Assembly: GCA_026395455.1 (NCBI GenBank) | Contig: JAPLYR010000109.1 | Location: forward strand, 1 to 8,170 | Reading direction: 5' to 3' | Length of the DNA: 8,170 nt | Origin: Candidatus Roizmanbacteria bacterium | GTDB taxonomy: Bacteria > Patescibacteriota > Microgenomatia > UBA1406 > GWC2-37-13 | In this document: positions 1-5,546 of the stretch, one piece after another | How positions within the stretch are numbered: position 1 is the stretch's first letter | How the letters are laid out: the number at the start of each line of letters is the position of its first letter | Notes under the pieces: generated by a model | The model's input: only the letters and a program-made list of their open reading frames with translations | Told to the model about the DNA's origin: nothing | Databases searched by the model: none | Position numbers and translations under genes: made by a program

Positions 1-130
1 CTTCAACTGCTTTTTCTTCCTTAAGTTCTGCTTTTGCTGTTTTTTCTTCAGCATGAGTTGTTTTATGTTCTTCTTTTTGTTGTTTTTCGATGTCGGCTAG
101 TCCGAGTATTCGTGTGCGAATTTTTCCCAT
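1..130 (-). CDS. rplA: Ribosomal protein L1, N-terminal part (runs off the window)
   Basis: Reading the minus strand from ATG at 130 gives 43 codons open to the window edge. The product starts MGKIRTRILGLADIEKQQKE and continues into a stretch dominated by Lys, Glu and Ala, likely a charged helix. No L1 core residue is visible yet, so the identification rests on position (22 bases after rplK, the standard rplK-rplA order) and on my recollection that CPR L1 proteins carry this kind of MGKIRTR start and Lys/Glu-rich N-terminal extension. L1 binds 23S rRNA at the L1 stalk and in many bacteria represses its own operon mRNA. No Shine-Dalgarno sequence precedes the ATG; the upstream bases are AT only. 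The remaining doubt is that another small charged protein could sit here. Confidence 0.78.
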   Translation of the reverse strand, partial: MGKIRTRILGLADIEKQQKEEHKTTHAEEKTAKAELKEEKAVE

Positions 131-152
131 ATTTATATATTTAAAATTTGTA

Positions 153-575
153 TTATTCTGTGTCAATTCCCATTGATCGTGCAGTCCCTGCGACAACTTT
201 TTTTGCTGCATCCATATCATTTGCATTCATATCTGGCATTTTATCTTTTGCAATTTGTTCAAGTTGTGCATTGGTAAGCTTTCCAACTTTTTCTGTGTTT
301 GGTTTTCCTGATGCAACTGAAAGACCAAGTGTCTTTTTGATCATTGCTGCAACTGGAGGAAGTTTTGTGATAAAGCTAAATGATCTATCTTTATAAACAG
401 TGATGACTGCTGGAATAATATTTCCCTTTAATTTAGCCGTTCGTGCATTATATTCTTTGATGAAGTCCATGATTGGTACGCCATGTTGTCCTAATGCTGG
501 TCCGACTGGTGGTGCCGGTGTGGCTTCTCCTGCTGCCAAGTTTAATTTAAGCTGTGCTTTTATTTCTTTTGCCAT
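153..575 (-). CDS. rplK: Ribosomal protein L11
   Basis: This 140-residue protein is the normal length for bacterial L11. The N-terminal domain (about residues 1-70) has the proline-rich signature [19 protein letters not shown], which in other bacteria contacts the GTPase-associated centre and thiostrepton. The C-terminal rRNA-binding domain (about 72-140) carries [15 protein letters not shown] and ends [11 protein letters not shown], as the family does. L11 binds helices 43/44 of 23S rRNA at the base of the L7/L12 stalk and takes part in factor-dependent GTP hydrolysis. It lies 19 bases after nusG and 22 bases before rplA on the same strand, so it is almost certainly cotranscribed with both. 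The ATG has no Shine-Dalgarno motif upstream. Identification is secure. Confidence 0.97.
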   Translation of the reverse strand: MAKEIKAQLKLNLAAGEATPAPPVGPALGQHGVPIMDFIKEYNARTAKLKGNIIPAVITVYKDRSFSFITKLPPVAAMIKKTLGLSVASGKPNTEKVGKLTNAQLEQIAKDKMPDMNANDMDAAKKVVAGTARSMGIDTE

Positions 576-594
576 ACGATAAAACGAATAATAA

Positions 595-1179
595 TTATAA
601 TTTTGCTACCTGTAAAAAGTCTAGTTCCACAGGAGTTTCTCGGTCAAAGATTGACACAAGGACACGAACCTTGCCCCGTTCGTCATCCACTGCCTCAATC
701 GTTCCAAGGAAATCGGCGAATGGACCTTCTGTAATCTTGACTGCTTCACCTGTGCTGAACTTTGTTTTAAACTTTGGTTGCTCTTGTTGCACAAATTTCA
801 TGATTGCCTGTACTTCTTTGTCTGAGATTGGAGTTGGTTTCAAACCTGCTCCTACAAATCCCGTAACACCTTCTGTGGTGCGTACAACAAGCCATGAATC
901 ATCGTTTAATACCATTTTGACAAGGATATAGCCAGGGAACACTTTTTCCACAGCTTTTGCTTTTTTCCCTTTTTTGATGACAATAATGTCTCTCATTGGG
1001 ATTACGATTTCGAAGATACTTTCTTCAACTCCCAAACTTTTGATACGCTGCTCAAGAGCATGTTTTACTTTATTTTCATATCCGGTTTGGATGTGAATAA
1101 CATACCACTTGGCGTTGTTACCAACGGCAGGTACGGTTTTAAGAGCTTCCTTTTGTTCTTGTTGGACGTTTGTGTCCAT
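595..1179 (-). CDS. nusG: Transcription termination/antitermination factor NusG
   Basis: With the ATG at 1179 this is a 194-residue NusG. After a polar leader of about 23 residues comes the NGN domain (about 24-125), with [12 protein letters not shown], the FPGYILVKM motif (81-89) and the VTGFVG motif (105-110). The KOW domain follows (about 142-194), with EGPFADFLG (151-159) and [11 protein letters not shown] (178-188). NusG binds the RNA polymerase clamp, increases processivity, and links transcription to ribosomes (S10) or Rho. The frame also reads from a TTG at 1191, adding four residues; I prefer the ATG because the domains do not need the extra residues and neither start has a Shine-Dalgarno. 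The position between secE (39-base gap) and rplK is the classical order. Confidence 0.96.
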   Translation of the reverse strand: MDTNVQQEQKEALKTVPAVGNNAKWYVIHIQTGYENKVKHALEQRIKSLGVEESIFEIVIPMRDIIVIKKGKKAKAVEKVFPGYILVKMVLNDDSWLVVRTTEGVTGFVGAGLKPTPISDKEVQAIMKFVQQEQPKFKTKFSTGEAVKITEGPFADFLGTIEAVDDERGKVRVLVSIFDRETPVELDFLQVAKL

Positions 1180-1218
1180 ATGCGTAACCAAAAAATATAT
1201 GTAATAAGCGAGCCTGAT

Positions 1219-1416
1219 TTATCGCGTTTTTGCCAATAGTTCAAGACCCTTTGTTAACAGAACATCAATTATACCGATATATACCCCAATAATCAAGGAT
1301 ATTCCGATCACAATAACCGTCAATCGAAACGTTTGTTCTTTCGTGGGCCAAGTAACTTTCTTCAGTTCTTCGACAATTCCACTTCCAAATTGTGTTTTAA
1401 AGACAGGTTTTGCCAT
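1219..1416 (-). CDS. secE: Protein translocase subunit SecE
   Basis: This is a 65-residue single-span SecE of the short bacterial type. A short N-terminus leads into the amphipathic helix with the family motif VEELKKVTWPTKEQ (about residues 15-28), followed by one transmembrane helix (about 30-54) and a short tail ending LLAKTR. SecE clamps the two halves of SecY in the SecYEG translocon. It is the first gene of the secE-nusG-rplK-rplA cluster. Its ATG is only 8 bases after a candidate extended -10 box (TGCTACAAT), so the transcript may be leaderless. The gene is divergent from the membrane protein at 1460. Confidence 0.95.
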   Translation of the reverse strand: MAKPVFKTQFGSGIVEELKKVTWPTKEQTFRLTVIVIGISLIIGVYIGIIDVLLTKGLELLAKTR

Positions 1417-1424
1417 ACTTGCTT

Positions 1425-1433
1425 ATTGTAGCA
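1425..1433 (-). promoter_or_regulatory. Extended -10 promoter for the secE-nusG-rplK-rplA operon
   Basis: Read on the minus strand this is TGCTACAAT: a TACAAT hexamer with an upstream TG in the extended -10 position. The secE ATG follows after 8 bases, so transcription would begin within a base or two of the start codon. The best -35 match (TTCATT, spacing 18) is weak and lies inside the palindrome at 1441-1454. An alternative is the minus-strand TATAAT at 1444-1449, which would give a leader of about 20 bases. Confidence 0.5.
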
Positions 1434-1440
1434 CAAAATT

Positions 1441-1454
1441 TTCATTATAATGAA
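1441..1454. repeat. 14-bp perfect palindrome carrying -10 boxes on both strands
   Basis: TTCATTATAATGAA is its own reverse complement and lies in the 43-base gap between divergent secE and the membrane-protein gene. It contains TATAAT on the plus strand (1446-1451) and, by symmetry, TATAAT on the minus strand (1444-1449). It may be an operator for both genes or simply two overlapping promoters. Confidence 0.55.
1446..1451 (+). promoter_or_regulatory. -10 box for the membrane-protein gene at 1460
   Basis: A perfect TATAAT ends 8 bases before the ATG at 1460, placing the expected transcription start at or next to the start codon, as for a leaderless mRNA. No good -35 hexamer is seen at normal spacing. 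No Shine-Dalgarno fits between the box and the ATG. Confidence 0.5.
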
Positions 1455-1459
1455 GTATT

Positions 1460-2107
1460 ATGACCAAAGAACTTATCCACTCAATAATCCTCGTTGTCTG
1501 CATTGCACTTGCCTTTATTTTTCCTCAAACTCCTCTTGCAGCATATGATATTGAGATTGCAGCAGCGCTCTTTGTCATACTTTTTGTTGCGAGACGATTT
1601 TCGATATTTTCAAAAAAAACGCGCCTGTTTGAAAGTGTCGCTTTCACCTTTATTATTGTAGGGGTTATCACCACAACCGGAGGACTTGCCTCTCCCTATT
1701 TTTTCTTAATTCACTTTCTTCTCTTTGCATTAACACTCCTTCTTGAGCCACTCATTCCTATTATTGTTACTATTACTCTTATGTTGTTTTTTCTTCTTAC
1801 CATGTCTGGAAATGCATCATTCATGCACCTTCTTCCCGTCTTTTCGCTTGCTCTCATGACGCCTTTTGCTCTGATTTTAGGAAATGAGTACGAAGAAACA
1901 AAACGATTGAAGAAATCACTTTCAAATCAACAAGAGAATACATTCTTGTTTTTATCACTCATGCTAAAAAATAATTTGAAAGAGATTCAAAAGAGTCTTG
2001 ATAATTTTTCCGGAGACCACGAATTATCTGCGATTAAGCGACAAGTTCGCACAATGGACAAATTGATCGATATGTTTGAAAGTAAGACGAGTGAATCGAA
2101 TGATTAA
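1460..2107 (+). CDS. Six-helix membrane protein with a histidine-kinase-like C-terminal helix
   Basis: The product is a 215-residue membrane protein. Hydrophobic segments lie at about residues 5-24, 31-46, 58-76, 79-96, 98-116 and 121-141. The loop TTTGGLASPYFFLIHF (71-86) resembles the TGG-x-x-SP motif of multispanning sensor-kinase input domains (known to me from such kinases, not searched). A soluble helical tail of about 70 residues follows, rich in Lys and Gln. Within it, residues 166-173 read SLMLKNNL, which aligns with the H-box SHELRTPL of histidine kinases except that the phospho-accepting His is Leu and the Pro is Asn. There is no ATPase domain. It could be a decayed or non-catalytic sensor-kinase relative, or an unrelated membrane protein. 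It is divergent from secE; the next gene starts 18 bases downstream and may share its transcript. No function is assigned. Confidence 0.8.
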   Translation: MTKELIHSIILVVCIALAFIFPQTPLAAYDIEIAAALFVILFVARRFSIFSKKTRLFESVAFTFIIVGVITTTGGLASPYFFLIHFLLFALTLLLEPLIPIIVTITLMLFFLLTMSGNASFMHLLPVFSLALMTPFALILGNEYEETKRLKKSLSNQQENTFLFLSLMLKNNLKEIQKSLDNFSGDHELSAIKRQVRTMDKLIDMFESKTSESND

Positions 2108-2125
2108 TGAGTAAACCACACCATA

Positions 2126-2614
2126 ATGAATAAAAAAAATATAATAATTGCATTTTTCTTGCTTTCTGTTCATTATTTTTTTGTCATTCCAACTTGTGCC
2201 ATTAATATGCAGTCGGGTGAATATCGGATACAAATGGGAACAGTTGATAGTGGAGGAGGAAAAATGACAGATCCAGTAGATGATACATATACTCTTTCCT
2301 CTTCTATTGGACAGTCTGCTGCAAAAGAATTTCAATCGAATGGATATGTGGTAAAAGCTGGATTTCAATACATATATTCTCGTATCCCCTTCTCATTTTA
2401 TCTTTCAACGATTCGGGTTGATTTGGGAACACTCCTTCCCAATTCTCCGCGAACAGGAGATATTACGATGAAAGTTTCATTTGGTGGAGCAGGGCAATAT
2501 ATCGGACCGATACTATATCGTTTACTGGTTGTAATGGAGGAGTTGACACTTGCACAATCACGAACGCAAAATTATGGACAAGTTCTTCTGCCTATGGATT
2601 TGGATATACAATGA
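2126..2614 (+). pseudogene. Secreted beta-rich surface protein, N-terminal part (frameshifted)
   Basis: The reading frame encodes a signal peptide (residues 1-25, Lys-rich start, hydrophobic core, cleavage likely after PTCA). A beta-rich exported region follows with GTVDSGGGKMTDP, SIGQSAA and GYVVKAGFQYIYSRIPFSF, then VDLGTLLPNSP and SFGGAGQY (ending at residue 125). I recognise this as an uncharacterised secreted family common in CPR genomes; I know no function. Homologous sequence stops after GQY: residues from about 126 to the stop (ILYRLLVVMEEL and on) are out-of-frame translation of the downstream half, which continues in another frame from about 2506. About a dozen residues usually found between GQY and the CNGG motif also seem to be missing, so a deletion rather than one slipped base is likely. 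It could be a true pseudogene or an assembly error. Confidence 0.8.
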
Positions 2615-2898
2615 CCGGACAAGACATTCCAACTGACTTTATAAGCAGCTCCTATTTTCGCCCTTTTGCAAATAGACTCACTTCAGAAAACCCTGCAACT
2701 ATTATGCAAAGTACCAATGTAACTGCAGATATAACGCCAACTCCTGCTATCCCCTATACTCCAGCACCTGCTCTTACTGGTGTCCCACGTGCAACTACCC
2801 ATCAAGCGATTATTACTATGAAAGCAAATGTTTCAGGGTTACAGCCAGCGGGAACATATGCTGCTGTCATACGATTTTTAGCAACACCATCATTCTAA
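2611..2898 (+). pseudogene. Secreted beta-rich surface protein, C-terminal part (frameshifted)
   Basis: This is the downstream half of the gene that starts at 2126. The frame is open from 2422. Family-like sequence begins near 2506, well before the first ATG at 2611, and includes TGCNGGVDTCT and WTSSSAYGFGYTMTGQDIP, then SSYFRPFANR. A Pro/Thr/Ala-rich insert (about 2746-2790) follows, and the protein ends VSGLQPAGTYAAVIRFLATPSF, the normal C-terminus of this secreted family. The ATG at 2611 is therefore an internal methionine, not a natural start, and the fragment alone lacks a signal peptide. The stop codon TAA (2896-2898) shares its last base with the ATG of the next gene, so the two were translationally coupled when the reading frame was whole. 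The PAGTY...TP ending is loosely like that of WxL surface domains; that comparison is inference. Confidence 0.8.
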
Positions 2899-3905
2899 TG
2901 AAAAATCAAACATCAAATATAAAATGTCAAAAAAGTATTTTTTCATTTTGCTTTGTCATTGTTATTTTTGCATTTTGCAATTTGAATTTTGTGCATGCCC
3001 AGCAAGTGAATCTTTCTATGAGTCCTCCCATTGTCCAGACAAGGATTAAACCAGGGAAATCTATTATTATTGCCTACACAGTTCAAAATAGTGGGGACCC
3101 AACCAATCTTCAATTTCTTATACGTCCTTTTACTCCTATTGGACAACTCGGATCACTCACTGTCTCTCAGCAACTAGAGGGACCAGTGCAGTTTAATTTG
3201 GAAAATGCTGATGCGGTACTTGAAAAGCCATTCTTTTTCCCTTCAAAAGAAAAGAGGCAGGCAGTTTTACGAATTCATATTCCTCCAGGAGTACCTGATG
3301 GAGATTACTACTATATGGTTATGGCAGAAACCGTACCAGCATTTGGAGTTGCAGGTCAATCGACGGGAGTTGCATCGGCATCGATTGGTTCCCCGCTACT
3401 TATATCTATTACTGAGTCAGGGGTCACTGAAGCAAAAGCTACGATAGGAGAATTTTCATTTATCCCTGACTACACATTTACTGTCGGAAAGAATGTCGTT
3501 CGTATTGTTGACAATGCAAAAGAGCTTGCCATTGTTTGTTCTGTCCGAAATATGGGGAAAAACCTTATTCAACCTCAAGGAACCATTACAGATCAGTTCG
3601 GCGACACAAAAAATAAATATAATATCATTCCTCAAAACATATTAAGCAATTCACAACGCATTATAAAAACGTTCTCTGATGAGAATCTTGATAAAGCAGG
3701 ATCAACCCTTATCCTTTCCCCTATTTCAGCTGGCAATCATAGAGTAACTGCAGAAATGACATTTGGGGAAAACGCATCAGTGCAATATAAAACGCTTGAA
3801 TTTCTCGCACTTCCTCTGAGGCTTATATATATATCCTTCTTCTCACTTCTTATTGTATTGGGGCTATTTGTTGTACGATACATAAAACGAAATACTAAAC
3901 ACTAA
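2898..3905 (+). CDS. Secreted Ig-like protein with C-terminal membrane anchor (DUF916-like)
   Basis: The 335-residue product has a signal peptide (residues 1-34, hydrophobic about 14-27, cleavage likely after VHA). A beta-sandwich-like module follows, starting NLSMSPPIVQTRIKPGKS and including YTVQNSGDPTNLQF and PPGVPDGDYYYMVMAE (about 37-155), then a second beta-rich module (about 160-300). The C-terminus has one transmembrane helix (about 309-328) and a basic tail RYIKRNTKH. It should be anchored in the membrane with its bulk outside. The layout (SPP...PGKS start, two beta modules, C-terminal helix) resembles DUF916/WxL-interacting proteins of Gram-positive bacteria; that is inference from architecture. 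The ATG overlaps the upstream stop as TAATG, which implies coupling and probably joint function with the secreted protein encoded there. The signal-peptide codons coincide with an inverted AT-rich repeat, and the final codons run into another repeat. Confidence 0.85.
   Translation: MKNQTSNIKCQKSIFSFCFVIVIFAFCNLNFVHAQQVNLSMSPPIVQTRIKPGKSIIIAYTVQNSGDPTNLQFLIRPFTPIGQLGSLTVSQQLEGPVQFNLENADAVLEKPFFFPSKEKRQAVLRIHIPPGVPDGDYYYMVMAETVPAFGVAGQSTGVASASIGSPLLISITESGVTEAKATIGEFSFIPDYTFTVGKNVVRIVDNAKELAIVCSVRNMGKNLIQPQGTITDQFGDTKNKYNIIPQNILSNSQRIIKTFSDENLDKAGSTLILSPISAGNHRVTAEMTFGENASVQYKTLEFLALPLRLIYISFFSLLIVLGLFVVRYIKRNTKH
2912..2987. repeat. Imperfect inverted repeat inside the signal-peptide codons
   Basis: The arm at 2912-2934 and the arm at 2965-2987 are near reverse complements, sharing blocks such as TTTTTG, CATTTT and ATTTGA with a small gap, around a 30-base centre. 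It resembles the AT-rich repeats scattered through CPR intergenic regions, but here it forms the 5' end of a gene. Low complexity makes exact pairing uncertain. Confidence 0.4.
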
Positions 3906-4015
3906 ATCTTAAATACTAAGCAAATTCTAAATCATAAGTTTAATAACTTCTAATTTTTAATTTAAAATTTAAAATCAATTTTAAAATTGAATAAAAATTC
4001 AAAATTTAAAATTAA
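3890..4015. repeat. AT-rich short repeat region with a 16-bp palindrome
   Basis: The end of the preceding gene and the following spacer consist of recurring AT words: AAATACTAA at 3890-3898 and 3911-3919, CTAAATC at 3902-3908 and 3927-3933. A block of AATTTAAAATTT-type sequence follows. The arms near 3955-3973 and 3998-4016 are imperfect reverse complements (16 of 19 by my alignment) flanking a perfect palindrome, TCAATTTTAAAATTGA, at 3975-3990. No gene lies here. The region may act as a weak terminator or be a non-coding repeat element. Such AT-rich words are common between CPR genes. Confidence 0.5.
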
Positions 4016-4089
4016 AGAGAGAACAATCCAATACCGCTAATAACTACCTTTAGGCTGCCCTAATAATACTTTCTCCCCATTTTGCGGCT

Positions 4090-4095
4090 TATAAT
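4090..4095 (+). promoter_or_regulatory. -10 box of the comEA-comEC operon promoter
   Basis: A perfect TATAAT lies 39 bases before the comEA ATG, giving a predicted leader of about 33 bases. The hexamer at the right place for a -35 (TACTTT, spacing 17) is poor. No Shine-Dalgarno is seen before the ATG. It follows the repeat region and is the only good -10 in the 229-base spacer. Confidence 0.4.
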
Positions 4096-4134
4096 CCCTT
4101 GTGAGTATTCTGTTTATCTTTTATTCCTAATACT

Positions 4135-4785
4135 ATGCAAGGTTTTATTGAATCGTTTAAACCGTTTATCATGCGCTATAAAAGTGAAGTGCTCCTTGTT
4201 GGGTCTGCATTTTTAATTAGGAGCATCTCACTTGTTCTTTTCTTTCAGCAAAAAGGTGGTGAACAAGTACCCTTAGTGGTTCCAGAAAAACAAGAAACTC
4301 GTACCAATGTGTCCAAACAAACTATCACTGTAGATATTTCAGGCGCAGTAAAACATCCATTTGTATATACATTTCATTTCCCTGCTCGTATTATTGATGC
4401 AATTCAAAAAGCGGGTGGATTGACAGAAGAAGCCGATGAAGCATTTGTCAAACGAAGTGTTAATTATGCACGCATAATAAATGATCAAGAAAAAATATAT
4501 ATTCCATTTCTTTCAGACACTGCAAATGGATATCTTATGGAGAATAAAAGAGTCATCGACTATACACAACCCAATATATCTTCACAACAAACAACAGATA
4601 ATGCGCTCATTAATATTAATGCAGCATCCATTATCGAACTTGATCAACTACCTGGAATCGGTAAAGTTCAATCAGAGGCAATTTTTAATAATCGCCCCTA
4701 TACCTCGATTGAAGATTTAGTAAAGAATTCTGTTCTGAAACAATCAGTGTACGACAAAATAAAAAGTCTGATTAGTGTCTATTAA
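4135..4785 (+). CDS. comEA: ComEA-like DNA-binding competence protein
   Basis: The 216-residue product has the full ComEA layout. One N-terminal membrane helix (about residues 18-37) anchors it. An SLBB domain (about 63-124) is shown by ITVDISGAVKHPFVY, ARIIDAIQKAGGLT and YIPF. A helix-hairpin-helix domain (about 158-216) contains ININAASIIELDQLPGIG and RPYTSIEDL. In other bacteria ComEA binds incoming double-stranded DNA outside the membrane and passes it to the ComEC channel. Canonical ComEA ends with a second GIG hairpin; here that place reads LVKNSVLKQSVYDKIKSLI without glycines, which I recall as usual in CPR versions. It is followed after one base by comEC, so the two are an operon for DNA uptake. 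Confidence 0.93.
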   Translation: MQGFIESFKPFIMRYKSEVLLVGSAFLIRSISLVLFFQQKGGEQVPLVVPEKQETRTNVSKQTITVDISGAVKHPFVYTFHFPARIIDAIQKAGGLTEEADEAFVKRSVNYARIINDQEKIYIPFLSDTANGYLMENKRVIDYTQPNISSQQTTDNALININAASIIELDQLPGIGKVQSEAIFNNRPYTSIEDLVKNSVLKQSVYDKIKSLISVY

Positions 4786-4786
4786 T

Positions 4787-5134
4787 ATGAATAGTGCCTT
4801 GCTACTTGCCGTTCAAGGAATTGACCATTCATTTCATGAACCCTATGCCTCCCTTATGAAGGGACTTGTATACGGCATCCCTATCCAAATTGATCCACTA
4901 TTAAAACAAGAAATTGTAAAAAGTGGCTTAGCCCATTTGGTTGTATTGTCGGGAGCAAATGTAACGCTCTTAACGCAATTTTCAGAGAAACTATTTTTTT
5001 CATTGAGTAAAAAAGTGGGGATTCTCTTTCAGCTTATTTTCCTGTGTGGATTTGTATCTCTTGTTGGACCTCAAGCGCCTTTGATGCGTGCAGTTTCCAT
5101 GTTTATGTGCACGGTCGTATGTGTTCTCGCATGA
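4787..5134 (+). pseudogene. comEC: ComEC DNA channel, N-terminal part (frameshifted)
   Basis: This is the first part of the ComEC/Rec2 competence domain. From the ATG at 4787 (one base after the comEA stop; a GTG at 4775 is also in frame) the protein reads EPYASLMKGLVYGIP, then the family motif GLAHLVVLSGANV (residues 47-59), then two hydrophobic segments, with VGPQAPLMRAVSMF between them. ComEC forms the inner-membrane pore that admits single-stranded DNA. The usual N-terminal helices and OB-fold (DUF4131) before this domain are absent, so even intact it would be a short form. The frame ends at a TGA (5132-5134) in the middle of a helix, while homologous sequence resumes in another frame. 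About 14 residues normally present between the RA-x-x-M helix and the P-x-W-x-x-x-x-SFQLS segment are missing. Confidence 0.85.
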
Positions 5135-5546
5135 AGACCTTCCTATTGCAATTCTTCAACCCAAATGGATTACGTCTATCTCCTTTCAGCTTTCTGTGTT
5201 TGCAACAATTGGCATTATTATATGGGGAACTATTTCTCCCTATTTTGAAAAAAAATTAAATCCTTTGACTGAGGTTTTTTTTGAATCATGGGTTGTTTTT
5301 TTAGTCACTGCTCCTGTGTCTATTTGGTACTTTAAAAGTATTTCTGTTATGAGTCCTATAAGCACTGCTTTGGTGTCTTGGCTTATTGTGCCACTTATGG
5401 TTGCTGGCTTTGCCATATCTGTACTCCATATTGTCGTTCCACCCTTTGCAACGTTGATTGCCATCCCCACTCAGATGGGGTTGCAGTTTGTTATTTACAT
5501 CATCCAATTCACGAGTCATTTACCATTTGGATATATTGTGTTTTGA
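5088..5546 (+). pseudogene. comEC: ComEC DNA channel, C-terminal membrane part (frameshifted)
   Basis: This continues the ComEC channel in a different frame. The frame is open from 5085; family-like sequence begins around 5130-5140 with AILQPKWITSISFQLSVFAT, the conserved SFQLS motif of the competence domain. About four more hydrophobic segments follow, with SPISTALVSWLIVPLM typical of ComEC (commonly SPLA-N-xxxxPxx). The codons before that are out-of-frame and the GTG at 5088 is not a natural start. The protein ends naturally at PFGYIVF with TGA at 5544-5546, overlapping the next gene's ATG by one base. Together with 4787-5134 this would be one membrane protein of about 250 residues. Whether a working channel is made depends on whether the break is real. 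Confidence 0.82.

Noticed and set aside
554..931. Plus-strand frame opposite nusG.
   Set aside because: The opposite strand encodes unmistakable NusG and L11; this product has no recognisable features.
2480..2614. Programmed ribosomal frameshift in the secreted-protein gene.
   Set aside because: No slippery heptamer with a downstream structure was seen, and conserved residues appear to be missing, which a programmed shift would not explain.
2943..3146. Minus-strand frame opposite the Ig-like gene start.
   Set aside because: It is a shadow of low-complexity sequence opposite a well-supported secreted-protein gene.
5132..5134. TGA read as glycine (code 25), which would give LAGR in ComEC as expected there.
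   Set aside because: The sequence after it is still out of frame with the conserved SFQLS part, TGA serves as a natural stop at 5544, and the core genes show no internal TGA.
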